Shown here in pieces: positions 31,321 to 42,903 of a stretch of DNA of 64,000 nucleotides. Below the pieces are notes generated by a model. That model was not told the DNA's origin. It made no database searches and saw nothing but the letters and a program-made list of their open reading frames with translations. The stretch is from Lumbricus terrestris (Eukaryota; Annelida; Clitellata; Crassiclitellata; Lumbricidae). A program made the translations under genes and the position numbers. The stretch's first letter is position 1, and every line of letters begins with the position of its first letter. The DNA is taken from NCBI GenBank assembly GCA_949752735.1, contig OX457050.1, forward strand, positions 43,035,784 to 43,099,783. Reading direction: 5' to 3'.

Positions 31321-33100
31321 TTGGTCCCGAAATTCTGCCCAGCGGACGTGGCCGCACTACCATCCTGCCCCACTTCAGGGTATGGCTGGAAACAAACAGT
31401 ACATTAAATAGTGGCGTGGCCTATGTGCGATTCAAAGGTCGGCCATACAGGTGTAAGCTTACAGCTATTGTGAAAACTGGCTACAAGATGAAACTGTTAG
31501 TTGATGGGAAAAAGTTATCGCATTATTAATCCATCCATAGGCCTCTATTCCTTAACAGATATTATATAGCAGTCTAAACACCATTCAACCTGGTGCGGTC
31601 CCTGTACCCGAATCGAATTTCGACCGAGTCGCTCAACTGTTATAATTAACAAGTATACATGTGCTTTATGCTTTTTCAAGTACTGTACACAATGAATTGT
31701 TTGATTCCAGGGTAATTGCAGGCTCCAAATTTCAAAAGCACCACTTGAAATTCAAGCGCGGGGCCATAGCTTAGTAATTTCACGAGCGCTGCGTTGAGTT
31801 AGAAGTGTTGTCCTTTAGTTGCTAAGGCGTGTGTCGTCTTGGTTGGTAATTGGATGAGCCGGGTGTAAGAATTCTTGAAGAGGTGACTTCAACTTCGAAT
31901 TAGAAGCCTGAGATGCGATGGACAGAGGAACTTGAGGAAAGTGAGTAGGGCCGTATTGAGACTAATACGAACCTTGGTGCCGTGATTACCATCTGATAAA
32001 CTCATCGGTCCACCACACACACAGCAAATCTTTAGAACAGTAACATTGGTGACTTAGGCTAATTGCATGCTTTAAAAATCACGTGATGCAAACAGGCCCT
32101 TCAGTGCTACAGTAATTAATCAGTAATAATATTCTAAATTCAAAAATTTTATGAACCTTTCTTTCATATAACGTGTGCTGACCATTTATTTATGGGCCAG
32201 TATCCTTGGTATGATATATGCTGTGGTTGTGTACGTGGCACAGGTTTGGAGAATACTCACACAAGTACCATTCAATATCCAAATGGTAGTTCTAGGATGT
32301 CCTAAAAGCATTTTTGCAAATCCTTAGCCTTTCCAGATATATCCGTGGAAACCGGTCGCACCACCTTTTGCACTGGTTAAATAAGTTGAGAAATCGTAAA
32401 GGAAAATTTATGTCCCGTGGCTATACTCTGCCCGGTTAAACAGTAGTTTAGGCTGATAAATTCTTTGTACCGTATTTTAGACTGATAAATTATTTGGACA
32501 TTGTCCGAGGCTGCAAAATGTATATACAAGTAATTTTCGGATCGCCAGGTTCAATCCAGCTTCCATTCCAACTATAAAAATGCCTTTATCCAGCTCCTGT
32601 GGCTATACTCTGCCCAGGGACTAAAATTTCGGTCGGCTGCCTGAGCTCAATATAATATTATGGGGGAAATTTCAAAATCTAAGACTGAGTGGTTTCAATT
32701 TATTCGCTAGATGACACCGCACACTCATGGAATGATTTTTTTGTCATCGTAACGAATCACTTTTGTCGGTCGCCATTTTGAGTTGATGATAGGACTTCTT
32801 AGGAGACAATCTATTTCAATCAATAACTGGTGAGATTGGTGAGATTCTGTGATTTTGTGCAAATAATTTAGTGGACCAATATGCAGCGAGTAAACAATAT
32901 GGCTGGCCAAGATAGGGACATACAGGGCGCTTTGACTTACGTCGATCAATAGTCGTCCAATGTTTCCAAGTCAGGAGACAATGAAAGCCTAGATTTTGAG
33001 GGAAATAATTTCTATTATATTTATTTTAAGTAAGCTAAAGAACGCAACATATGATTTGCTGTTTTCTCAACCATCATCCATATGAGGGTTGGCCACGTAG
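31321..33100. other. Intergenic; little recognisable
   Basis: No supported gene. 32434-32598 is a short foldback-derived piece (TAGTTTAGGCTGATAAATTC, ATCCAGCTTCCATTCC) between two 17-bp direct repeats GTGGCTATACTCTGCCC (32417-32433 and 32599-32615). The rest appears unique. Confidence 0.5.
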
Positions 33101-33823
33101 AGTGTAGGACATTTTCCTCCTGGAAAAACTCCCATGACAAACTCTATGGTCGGCGGCCATGTTGGTCGCTGATCCAGTCTCTGCGCTTCTACGGCAGGTT
33201 ATTGTGTCTTGAGCAATAGACGCTCGAAAGCATCTGAATTTATTGATGTCTTCCTAAATCGTGACTGCGCGCCAGACTTTTTCGACTCCGATTCGTGGAT
33301 GTTTTGGATGGAAATTCATTTCGTAAGTCTGGCCAGGACCACGCTACCGCCGATCGCCATTGGACGGATCCATTGCGACCAACCCACAAGGGATGCCAGG
33401 TTGCCACAACACCTCCGCCACCTTGCGAATGATTGCCGTTCCGTTCCGCATACATGGATGGGACGAGAATGAAGTCTGGACGCTGCAGCTGCTGTCAACA
33501 TCTAGCAAGGGACTCTATAAACTCGGTCCAACATTCAACAACGGACGAGAAACTTTCGGTTGGACTCATAACGAGTTCGTCGGTGGTGACTCACTTTTGC
33601 TTTCGGGCGTCGTTTTTGCCCATAGATGACTTTGTCTGTCGAAGTGACTCTGTAACATCGTAGACTAGAGTTTTGGATGAGCGCCGTTTCTGGCGTGTAT
33701 TGTATGTTGTGTCTTAGCAACTAATGGCGCCTGCCTATGGCTGCCGCTGACGTGTAACTGGGTGCGGTTTGTCACCCTGACTTGTCATTTTCAATTAAAC
33801 GAATACACACACAAACCACTCCG
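33101..33823. other. GC-richer segment of unknown origin
   Basis: 33140-33720 is visibly richer in G and C than its surroundings and open in several overlapping short frames (longest under 90 codons) on both strands. None has a recognisable domain. The left border has GTGTAGGACATTTTCCTCCT (33102), a foldback end. It may be part of an unidentified transposon. Confidence 0.3.
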
Positions 33824-34488
33824 AACAATTCCCCCCGCATTTAGCCTAGGACATTAATTGCCCCGGACAATCTCCTCCCCTTCTGAGCATAGCCTAATTT
33901 TATCTAGGTATAATTTCCTCAAACATAGGCTAATTATCCATTTTGCATGCGTCAACTAGTTAGTGTCTTACGGGTAAACACCAGTCTATGTCATTCAGGC
34001 GTAAACTTGTAGCTTGTTGGTGTCGTTCAGTCACTCCGATATGAAGCTGATACCTGTTGGGACATCATGAATCCTTGTCATCAATCCAGCTTTCGTGTAG
34101 ACAAAAATTAGTTTCATCCAACTTCTATTTAAATAATAATTATTTTCATCAATCCAGCTCCAATTTATGCAAGAACATTTTCATCAATCCAGCTCCAATT
34201 TAAGCACGAATATTGTCATCAATCCAGCTCCAATTTTAGCAACAATATTTTCATAAATCCAGCTTCAACTTAAGCAAGAACGTTTTCATCAATCCAGCTT
34301 CTATTGAAGTAAAAATTATTTAGTATAAATCCTGCTTCTATTTAGCGAGAAATCTTTTCACCAATCCAACTTGCGTACTTAGGACCGCCATTTTATGAGC
34401 GCAATAATTATGTTCTACCAGTGGGTTTTTGTCTTACCATGAGGGGTTTTGTCCAGGGGGTTTTTCCAGGTGGGGGAATGTCCGTGCC
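33824..34488. mobile_element. Foldback element with G/C-rich ends
   Basis: Left: AACAATTCCCCCCGCATTTA, AGCCTAGGACATTAATTG, CCCCGGACAATCTCC. Right: GGGGTTTTGTCCAGGGGG and GTGGGGGAATGTCCGTG, the complementary type. Between them are seven ATCAATCCAGCTCCAATTTA core repeats (34075-34370). No target duplication identified. Confidence 0.7.
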
Positions 34489-34489
34489 C

Positions 34490-34930
34490 ATCCGCGTCAT
34501 GCACACTTTTTGTCCCTTGCAGTTTGTTATTGACCCTGTTTGTCAGTTTCAAACAAGTGCAGCAACTCGGTAGGATATGCGCTGTGAAACGGGAGCCAGT
34601 GAAGAACGTCATGCATAATATTATATGCAGAGACTGGGGCATATTTATGAATGCGACCAATAAGGCGAGCAGCCGAACGATGAACTCGTTCAAGGCACAC
34701 AATTAGTCCCAAGTGGCAGACCCACGAGTACCGAACTGCAGTTCTACTGGTGACAAAGGCATGGACAAGTGTCAGAGTACCACTATGAGAGAGTGATATT
34801 GAGACAACTTGGAGTTGCCAAAGCTGGTAGTAGCAACTGCGAGTGACCAGATTGAAGCGAATTGAGTGACCAAACTGACACATTTTTAATACCTCGTCTT
34901 TAGCACACACCAGCACCCTGTGAAACTAGA
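34490..34930 (-). mobile_element. CR1/L2-like LINE fragment
   Basis: The minus strand reads LVTRSCYYQLWQLQVVS, SHSGTLTLVHAFVTSRT, ERVHRSAARLIGRIHKYAPV and LHWLPFHSA, the segment between the RT thumb and C-terminus. It has frame lesions (VRYSWVCH replaces the usual DYCN region). Confidence 0.8.
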
Positions 34931-34934
34931 CGTC

Positions 34935-35330
34935 AATTGCAGATCTTCTTTTCCGGTTTTACTGTTGCTTCCATTGGGAGCGCGTATAATCCCTCATTTC
35001 TTTACATCTCTCTCAGAAACCATATTTCAAATATTTGCCGATCCAGTCTCCTCCAGATCCGCCGACTTAGGCAAATTCCCTCTTTCCTAACCATCCTCAG
35101 TGCCACCCCTACTTTCCAAGTCTATGGTATCATCTGAGCTTAACTTAAGTACTACAAGTCCTTGTAGTAATTTATAATCTGCCATGCTCTACCTTCGCCC
35201 GACTACAGAAGATTCAAGATTCCTTGTCCACGTCATCTCTCCATCTGTGCGACTTCTCCATCGTGTTACCTCTGCCATGTGTGGACTACACTGGCTCCCA
35301 GTCGTACAATGTATCCATTTCAAATTGCAA
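34935..35330 (+). mobile_element. CR1/L2-like LINE fragments, opposite orientation
   Basis: Plus strand 35007-35100 reads NHISNICRSSLLQIRRLRQI; 35255-35325 reads LLHRVTSAMCGLHWLPVVQ. Both are pieces of the same RT thumb/C-terminal region, with decayed sequence between. It lies head-on with the minus-strand fragment at 34490-34930. Confidence 0.7.
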
Positions 35331-35876
35331 TAATAATGCATTTACAGAAATAACTTTTGGACGTACCGGTAAGTAGTTTATTATTTAAATATATTTGTGA
35401 TGCCAATAGAGTGATGGAATGAATTTCTTGATTGAGCAAATTAAATTTATAAGGTGAATAACTTGAATGGGAAAAATAGCCTGATGTGTTGAGTTCTTTT
35501 ACGTAGGAAATCGTTGATCAGACAAGGAGGAACAAAATTAATGTTCATTCTCTGTATACGTAGGTCTAGAAGCATTCGTCAGATCTTAACAAAATATAAT
35601 GTGTTTTATGTTTCCATCACCATTTCAATCAGTTAAATAATTGTTTGGTGAAAAATTTATTTCAGCCATGGAACCTTTTACTTTTATATTGAGAAGTTAT
35701 GGTACTGAAGCATTTTATACCTAAAATATTACCCTTTATGCTAGAATTTAAAACAAAATAATTCTTTTTAAAATACAGGTTTTTTCTTTAAAAAAAAACT
35801 TGTGTGATGATTGTGTTAAAACGTTCATTATAAAACGTATGACGAATGTATTGAATCAATTGCAGGAGACATACTC
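35331..35876. other. AT-rich region before the uncharacterised ORF
   Basis: No gene or repeat was recognised. The sequence just upstream of the ORF, GAATCAATTGCAG followed by GAGACATACTC, would serve as a 3' splice site at 35864, so the ORF may be the first coding part of a spliced exon. Confidence 0.4.
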
Positions 35877-36413
35877 ATGGCCACTGAGATTGTGAAAAAG
35901 CTGTTAAGAAAATTGGTGCTTCAACTGCAAGAAGTCGAATTTCAACCGTTCCAAGGACGCAGTGTTTCACAAAACATTCAACTTGATCTTGGCTGCCAAG
36001 TGTTTGGCAAATTTTTTGAACTGGGACTACCACCAACTGAAAGCAGTCATCTTCTGTCCATCTATCACAGCTCAGAAAGTCACCTTGTGAAAGACATAAT
36101 TGATAAAGTGACAAGCCACCAGGTGTGGCTGCAGACATTTGTTTCTGTCTACTATACAACTAGAGTGGACTTTGAGTTTGCCGTTCCAGCCGAGGATATT
36201 TGCCGTACTCGATCTGGAATCCAGTATCTGCTAGATTTGTTTCACAACCTGGATTCAGAATTTGACATTGTTCTACGTGACTTGCACCATATTGGAGAAG
36301 TGGAGAGTGGGTTTGATAAGAAATTGAAATCTTGGATAGCCAATGGCTACAGAGATCTAGATGAGCAGGACATCCCTAGTGGTGTTCATGCTAGTCACTG
36401 GTGGTGGTTCTAA
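35877..36413 (+). CDS. Uncharacterised 178-residue protein
   Basis: This is the only sizeable ORF in the window without finger or transposon signatures. It starts MATEIVKKLLRKLVLQLQ, is rich in Leu and in charged residues, and looks predominantly helical; no signal peptide or membrane segment is evident. The middle (LGLPPTESSHLLSIYHSSES) and end (FDKKLKSWIANGYRDL) do not match a family I can name. It ends SHWWWF* exactly on a perfect 14-bp inverted repeat (36397-36410 and 36416-36429) with the stop TAA in the loop, so the last residues may come from a local palindromic event and the original C-terminus may be longer. A plausible 3' splice site lies 11 bases upstream of the ATG. LINE fragments lie on the left and foldback repeats on the right. 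Function unknown. Confidence 0.55.
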   Translation: MATEIVKKLLRKLVLQLQEVEFQPFQGRSVSQNIQLDLGCQVFGKFFELGLPPTESSHLLSIYHSSESHLVKDIIDKVTSHQVWLQTFVSVYYTTRVDFEFAVPAEDICRTRSGIQYLLDLFHNLDSEFDIVLRDLHHIGEVESGFDKKLKSWIANGYRDLDEQDIPSGVHASHWWWF

Positions 36414-36429
36414 ATGAACCACCACCAGT
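36397..36429. repeat. Perfect 14-bp inverted repeat around the stop codon
   Basis: ACTGGTGGTGGTTC, a five-base loop TAAAT, then GAACCACCACCAGT. Strong hairpin potential in DNA or RNA. Confidence 0.95.
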
Positions 36430-36539
36430 TTTCGTTGGCAGTTTACACGGATCAGTCAATCTACTTTTTTCAGGCCTTTTGTTGCTATGGAGACCTTTGA
36501 ACGGGATGTTGTTGTTATGGCCTGTATAATATGTTGAGG

Positions 36540-36800
36540 CTATTTCACCTGTAAAAAACCTTCATCCAGCTTCCATTTCTCTTTCAATTTTTTTAATCCA
36601 GCTTCCATTTCTCTTGCCTTTTTCATTCAGCTTCCATTTCTCTTGCCTTTTTTCATCAGTCCCGCCTCCATTTCACCTGCAAAAACTTTCATCCAGCTTC
36701 CATTTCTCATAAGTATAAGTAAGTAATTGAAAGAAATAGTCAAAATAATTTGGGATGGTGAAAATAATTTGGGACGCTAAACTACCCAATTACCAAACCT
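36540..36800. repeat. Foldback arm with GACGCTAAACTACCCAATTACC end
   Basis: Five ATCCAGCTTCCATTTCTC core repeats (36560-36712), then GGGACGCTAAACTACCCAAT and TACC at 36772-36795. This is the same type of terminus as at 8701 (GACGCTAAAAGGGTAGATTA). The left terminus was not found. Confidence 0.6.
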
Positions 36801-36906
36801 ACTTCAAGTATACACTAATTTATTGCAATAATTTATATAGCGCATCTTAAAAAAGAGCTTATCTGAGGCATTCAAAAAGCTCTACGGCTAAATAAAACTG
36901 TCCTAA

Positions 36907-36976
<70 letters not shown>

Positions 36977-38077
36977 ATTTTCTAAAGGGAGGCCATTCCA
37001 GTTCGAGGAGCCTACTACCGAGAAGGCAAGATTCTGGTTAGTGTAGGCGCGAACAAAGACTACTCTGGTATATTTGTCTATTTTCATGAAAAAATGGGAA
37101 GAGCGCAATTGATAGTAGATGTGGCTTAGTTCTTATGGTTGAGTTTATTGCTACATGTTATTACATCATAACTTTGGAATGAAGTTCGTTGAGTCTTTAT
37201 CAGGGAGTTTGGAATTGTGAGCCTTTGCCGGAATCTATACAATGGATCCATTCAACTGGAAATGGAAATTATTTTGATCTTGATGCACACAGTAAATAGC
37301 TTCCTTTTATGAAAAATAATTAAATGCTTTTTTAATTGGTTTGAAATAATCCATTATTGAGATGTTGCTTTGCTTTATTTTAATAGATGCCGAAAGTTCT
37401 TCTTATCATGTGCATGATGGCAGGCAACATTACATTAGAACTTTCCATTGAAAATTATCTGGAAATTCCTTGTTCTCGTTGATTTTCTTCAAAAGCATTC
37501 GAGTCAAAATATTCACCGGAAACTTTGACTATCATTAGTTATTTCTTCTCCAATCCATATGGCTTCTGATTAACAACACAAAGGGTGTCCAATTCTACAA
37601 AAGATTACAAGTTTGTATATTTCGTCATAATTGTTTTCTGTGAGACCAATTTATTTTTAAAAATTCTGGAATAATTAATATCGAACGATGTCAAAAGTTT
37701 GACTTCCATTGATGAGCCAAAGAGAACTTTTCTTCACATGTGTATTTATTTGCTTTCAAATGGAAACAACCCGTGCTGAAGAAAAGCCTTAAACCTACAT
37801 ATATTCAAATTATGCGAAGAATCAATTGCATAGTTTGGTGATTTGTAAAAGATGAGAAAGAACCAATTATGGTGAAATAACCATTAATTTCATCTGAAAG
37901 CATGACATCAAGGTGAAATTCCAGCAACTCATATGAGGAAACATGCTGCAGTTGTATAAGACACCATTTACTGAAATAAGTTAGGTGACAGTGCATAATT
38001 TTTGGAAAACATTACTGGAGAACAACACGCAAAAGCCAACAATGTCAAAGATCATTTACTCTCATTAAAACGCAAGC
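36801..38077. other. Upstream region of ZNF D, paralogous to ZNF A and B flanks
   Basis: Carries the (GA)n tract (36910-36973) and, in complement relative to ZNF A and B, the blocks AGGCAAGATTCTGGTTAG.. (37023), GTCCAATTCTACAAAAGATT (37588), CTTTCAAATGGAAACAACCC (37754) and GACAGTGCATAATTTTTGG (37986). The order is preserved. No ORF is conserved between copies, so this is likely intron or promoter DNA. Confidence 0.6.
36910..36973. repeat. (GA)n microsatellite
   Basis: About 32 uninterrupted GA units. It lies in the block that in other copies reads CTCTCATCTTA. Confidence 0.98.
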
Positions 38078-39253
38078 ATGAGAACCCATACTGGGGAGAA
38101 AACATACAAATGTCAGTCATGTCTGAAATCGTTTACTCAGGTTTGTTATCTAAAAACGCATCTGAGAACTCGTACTGGTGAGAAACCATATAAATGTAAA
38201 TTATGTCAAAAATCCATTACTTCAGCTAGTCATCTGAAAACACACATGGGAACCCATACTGGAGAGAAACCCTACCAATGTCAGCTATGTCAGAAATCCT
38301 TTACTACAGGTAGTAATCTGAAAAAGCACATGAGAACCCACACTGGGGAGAAACAATACATATGTCTGTTATGTCAGAAATCATTTACTCACAATAAGAA
38401 TCTAAAACACATATAAGAACCCATACTGGGGAGAAACCACATAAATGTCAGTTGTGTCAGAAGTCGTTTACTGACGTTGGTCATCTGAAAATACACATGA
38501 GAACACATACTGGAGAGAAACCATATCAATGTCAGCTATGTCAGAAATCCTTTACTACAAGTAGTGATCTGAAAAATCACACGAGAATCCATACTGGGGA
38601 GAAACCATACAAATGTCAGTTATGTCAGAAATCATTTTCACAACTTGGCAGTCTCAAGCAACACATGAGAACCCACTCAAGAGAAACGCCGTACAAATGT
38701 CAGCTTTGTCAGAAATCATTTTCACAGGTTTTTAGTCACAATACACATGTGAGAATCCATTCAGGAGAAAAGCCATACAAATGTCAGCTATGTCAGAAAT
38801 CATTTGCACAACTTAGTAGTGTCAAGAAACACGTAAGAACCCATACAGGAGAAAAGTCATACAAATGTCAGCTATGTCAGAAATCATTTGCAAATGCTAG
38901 ATATTTGAAGCGTCACATGAGAATCCATACTGAAGAAAAAACACAGTCATGTGATATTGAAATTTCACATTCTGATGGCCTTAGAAATGAATTGATAACT
39001 CATACTTGGACTAAACCACCTGCAGTTGAAGTAGAAGATCCTTCAAAGACATTTGACGTTGGAGATTGTTTAATGATTATGACCAGAACGAAACCAATTG
39101 ACGATTTAAAACCTTTTATTGCAGTCTTTTGGATGTGGCATATGTGACGAATTGTTTGAAATAGAGGAAGAATTTCTAGAGCATTGCTCTAGCCATGGTT
39201 TTGCACTAGACAATGATTTGTTGTTAACCTATGATGAACTATTTTCTGTTTAA
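38078..39253 (+). pseudogene. ZNF D: C2H2 zinc-finger gene with two frameshifts
   Basis: The first frame (38078-38416) has four fingers; finger 1 has lost its last His (HLRTR). A one-base deletion in a Leu codon near 38402 causes a stop. The second frame (38418-39147) continues with six good fingers ([15 protein letters not shown] to [15 protein letters not shown]), then a linker with [17 protein letters not shown] second one-base lesion near 39118-39128 throws the tail out of frame. The tail itself is intact: [17 protein letters not shown], then HCSSHGF, and ends DELFSV with stop TAA at 39251-39253. Ten fingers in all, fewer than ZNF A. It is the only member of the A-E family with its fingers on the plus strand. 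Both lesions are single-base, so recent decay or sequence error is possible. Confidence 0.85.
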
Positions 39254-39639
39254 ATTTAAATGGTTCCTGAAAGATGGATTAATATAGTGTTGTCTTGTAC
39301 TCATGGGCGCCCGCAGCATAGGTCAGGGGGGTCGCGTGACCCCCCTGGAAATCATGACAAAATATCAATAATGATACTTTCTGGGAAAACGTCAGTGGTA
39401 AAACGGGAAATGATGCATTTGCACCCACCCCAATTTGGCCAATTGTTCAAACAGTTGACCTATTTTGCATACGCCGTACGGTGTTCAAAATACCACAACG
39501 AGGCCACAACATGGTCACAGTTTCTGAACTACATCTTCTAGCCTGTTGTATATACGATACAGTGTCGGATACACAGAGTCACAGATGCACAATTTATGTG
39601 GTGTCTGACACAGTAATTAGATACGACTTGCATGGGGTG

Positions 39640-39750
39640 TTTGGAGGTATCTGGGGAAGAGGTCAGCGCAGCTGGCGATGGACAGGGAGGAGTGGAGGAG
39701 ATGCGTTGCCCGATATGCAGACTTCACAGGAAGGACTCAGTCATGGAGGT
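39640..39750 (+). mobile_element. RTE-like LINE fragment
   Basis: Plus strand reads QLAMDREEWRRCVARYADFT and GRTQSW, the conserved last segment of RTE-type LINE ORFs (MDREEWR). A few dozen codons only. Confidence 0.6.
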
Positions 39751-39879
39751 CTCAAAACACGACTCAGTATACTAAGGCACTGTCCACCAGGCAGAGACCT
39801 CTGGATAATAAATCCTCAAAGACGTGCAGACTAATTTCACCCTCTCAGTATATATTCACACAGACACGCACACACACAA

Positions 39880-39880
39880 T

Positions 39881-39930
<50 letters not shown>

Positions 39931-39974
39931 CTATATATATATATAATGCACGTCAATAACTATATATATATATA
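39880..39974. repeat. (TA)n microsatellite
   Basis: Long TA tract, interrupted by GGC at 39929 and a short unique stretch near 39945-39960; it ends at the TA that flanks the next element. Confidence 0.9.
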
Positions 39975-41145
39975 CAGGGTGCGCCAAAAAAAGTAATCCC
40001 CTACGGCTTTTTGTCAATATCTTGGTCAAAAATATGAATTTTTCAAATCCAATTTTACGGGCTTGAAGGTAATTCATATTTACGTACAATAGCCAAATTT
40101 CATCGTCATATGTGAAACAGAACAAAAGTTATATCACTTTTAGTGAGGCCACCTACCGTTTTTTCACGATTCAAAAACGCGACGCAACAAAAAGTAAGAA
40201 AAAACCAATTTAATTATTCTGGCCAATATCTTGGCCGGAAGTAAGAATTTCGAAATGAAATTTTACAGGCTTAAAGACAATTCACATCTGCACATGATGG
40301 CCAGATTTCAGCAAAATATTTCAAACAGAATAAAAGTTATGGCACTTTTAAAGAGGCCACCCACCGTTTTTTGACGATTCAAAGACGTAACGCAGCAAAA
40401 AGGTAGCAAAAACACGATTTTTTTAGTCTCATCTCAAATAATTGTCATCAGATAGCCTTGATATTGCCAGATGATCATTATTATAACTATTTAAAAAAGG
40501 AACAGGGCGCCAGCGTAGCTGCACGTCACTGAGAAGTCACTTAGCAAGATGACAATAAAATCGGTAAATAAGGAATCTGTCAGCTTAATCAACAGCTCCA
40601 TAAAGAACTTTGCAAAGAGACTCAAAAGAAGTTTTGGCACTGGTGGTGGGCACATTGAGCACAAGTTGTGAAGCACTACCAAGTTCATTTGACAACAGTT
40701 ATTTGAGATGAGACTAAATAAAAGCGTGTTTTTGTTACTTTTTGTTGCGTTTCGTTTTTGAATCGTCAAAAACGGTGGGTGGCCTCACTAAAAGTGGTAT
40801 AACTTTTGTCCTGTTTGAAATATTTTGATAAAATTTGGCCATCATGTGCAGATATGAATTGTCTTTAAGCGTGTAAAATTTCATTTTGATCTTCTTACTT
40901 TTGGACAAGATATTGGCCAAAAACCTCATTTTTCTGCGCTTCGTTTTTGAATCGTCAAAAAACGCTGGGTGGCCTCACTAAAAGTGATATAACTTTTGTT
41001 CTGTTTGAAATATTTTTTTGTAATTTGACCACTGTACGTAAATATGAATTGCCTTTAAGTCTGTAAAGTTTCATTTAAAAATTCATATGTTCGGCCAAGA
41101 TATTGGCAAAAAACCGTAAGGGATTACTTTTTTTGGCGCACCCTG
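39975..41145. mobile_element. Tc1/mariner-like non-autonomous element, 1171 bp, TA target
   Basis: CAGGGTGCGCCAAAAAAAGT starts at 39975 and its complement ends at 41145, with TA on both sides (39973-39974 and 41146-41147). Each arm contains two tandem copies of a segment of about 200 bp (GTTATATCACTTTTAGTGAG followed by GCCACCTACCG), inverted between arms. A central region of about 300 bp (40430-40730) is unique. No transposase. Confidence 0.93.
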
Positions 41146-41149
41146 TACA

Positions 41150-42040
41150 TACAGGTCTATAGTCCGTAACCTATGAACCGTTTACAGCCGATGGGTACCG
41201 CAACCACCGTCTGACAGTGAGGGGAGAACAAGCATTATAGCCCCATGCAGTTGGATCGCCTTTCGTTCCCTTAACACCCGGCGACCTGTAAGGTCGAATA
41301 AGGTGTTGAATGAGGATGCACATGTCGGACGAGCATGAAGGAGATTCTTAAGACAAAGAGGCGAAATATGAGATACACACTACACAGGACTGACTGCGAC
41401 AGATGAGGGGGAATTAATAAAATTGGGCCGCAGAAGACCGAATCATTAGCATAGTAGTGGCTTCTATCCCTATACAGGGCGGGCGCAATTTGAGCCAAGT
41501 GAGAAACGGGGAGGGATCAGAAACGAGCCAAACTCACGTCGGATGGGCAAAGGCGGCCCTGAGAGTGGAAGGTCGGCCCGGGAGGGGAAGGAGAGGAATT
41601 GAGTCCGATTGTTTAGGAGGGATCGTAACCTCTGGCTGATGATTAGAGTTGCCTCAGAACTGGAGAGTGGATGATCAAAAAGAAAAGCTGACCGGGGACA
41701 TGGACTCATGGAGTTCAGTTTATAACCTTTTATTCGTTACGGTTCGCACAATCTGACGACAGCACAGCAGTACCCGAAACGACACACTGAGTTTTACAGA
41801 AATCTTTTCGAACTGCCATTAATGCACTGCAGAATGCTACGCCAGCAGTCTGCCTCGTCGCCTTCCAAACGCACACCACTCCGCCATCGCCCCAACAGAT
41901 CCACGGTAGGCCAGGCCTATTAATTATGTGAGTCTATTGAATTGGAAATCACAGTTGCAATTAATGTAATGATTGGATAGACTTTAATTGTCGACATGCA
42001 TGTCCTGTACTATTTTCTTTTATTTGAACTTGTTCCTTCC
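41150..42040. other. Unclassified segment, GC-rich at left
   Basis: 41160-41930 is GC-richer, with short frames on both strands (under 80 codons) lacking recognisable domains. TTTATAACCTTTTATTCGTT at 41718 resembles the polyadenylation region of an LTR in reverse orientation, but no LTR ends were found. Confidence 0.25.
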
Positions 42041-42150
42041 TTTCATTATCTGCCTTTTCCCAACTCAAGTCTTCTGCTTAACCTTGGCTCAGTGGACTGG
42101 GAGCACCTCTGTTCAGCCTTCTTAAAGCGCCACTAAACAGCTTCCTGGAA
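42040..42150 (+). mobile_element. CR1/L2-like LINE 3' end
   Basis: CTGGGAGCACCTCTGTTCAG and CCTTCTTAAAGCGCCACTAA match the terminal hairpin at 46467-46515. Confidence 0.6.
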
Positions 42151-42903
42151 TGACTGTGTGAGTGAATAGTATAATTACATAATATTATAATTGCATAGGG
42201 CCAAGATAGGTTGCATATCGACCTATTTAAAATTGACTCTTCTTACATGTAATTCCATTTGAGTCTTTGATTGAAGTGAAGGCACACAGTGACAGTACAG
42301 ATGGTTGACAAAAGTTCCACTTTGTAGCATATAAATTCACAAATGTTGCCTGGCAGACTGTGTATCTGTATATATATATATAACTATTTACTTAGGCTAT
42401 ACATAATATTATATATATGGTTAAGGCTATGTTATGAACATCTGTCATGCTTGGCGTCAGGGACCATGACCAGGGCTTCCCACATAAATAATTATTATTT
42501 CTGGCCAAGAAAACGTGTTTGATCATTCATCCACAGTGTCTTGCACATAGGAAATTATTATTTTAACAAGCTGGCCAAGTTTTGCCCATGAATTTTCTCT
42601 GTGACCTGGAAAAACAGAACTGACGTCCCTGATACTGTTAGTCAGTTATTAGTGTTGTAGCTTTTTTTACTATGAATGTAGCGGGCTTTTGTAGCCTTTG
42701 GCCTGCATGTGCCATAAATCTATAGTCAGAAATTGTTGAAAGATTTTGTTCGTCTCATTGCAAAAGACTCGTAAACAGTAGTACTTACGTTATACTGAGA
42801 AAATGTAATTGTGTAAGCTGCCTAGTTTTTAATGACATTTTAAATATCTTAACTCTCATGGTCATGACTGACCCCCCCTGCAAAAAATCCTGCGGGCGCC
42901 CAT

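Larger units (their letters stand above)
39303..42903. mobile_element. Putative DNA transposon bounded by ATGGGCGCCCGCAG inverted repeats
   Basis: ATGGGCGCCCGCAG at 39303-39316 is exactly inverted at 42890-42903; next to both is a C/G run (GGTCAGGGGGGTC and complement GACTGACCCCCCC). A target duplication was not found. Nested inside are a LINE fragment, a TA repeat, the TA-flanked element at 39975-41145 and an L2 tail. No transposase was recognised. Whether this is one element or two ends of different copies is undecided. Confidence 0.4.

Noticed and set aside
33209..33720. Overlapping frames in the GC-richer segment
   Set aside because: Frames are short, overlap on both strands and show no domain; GC content alone explains their length.
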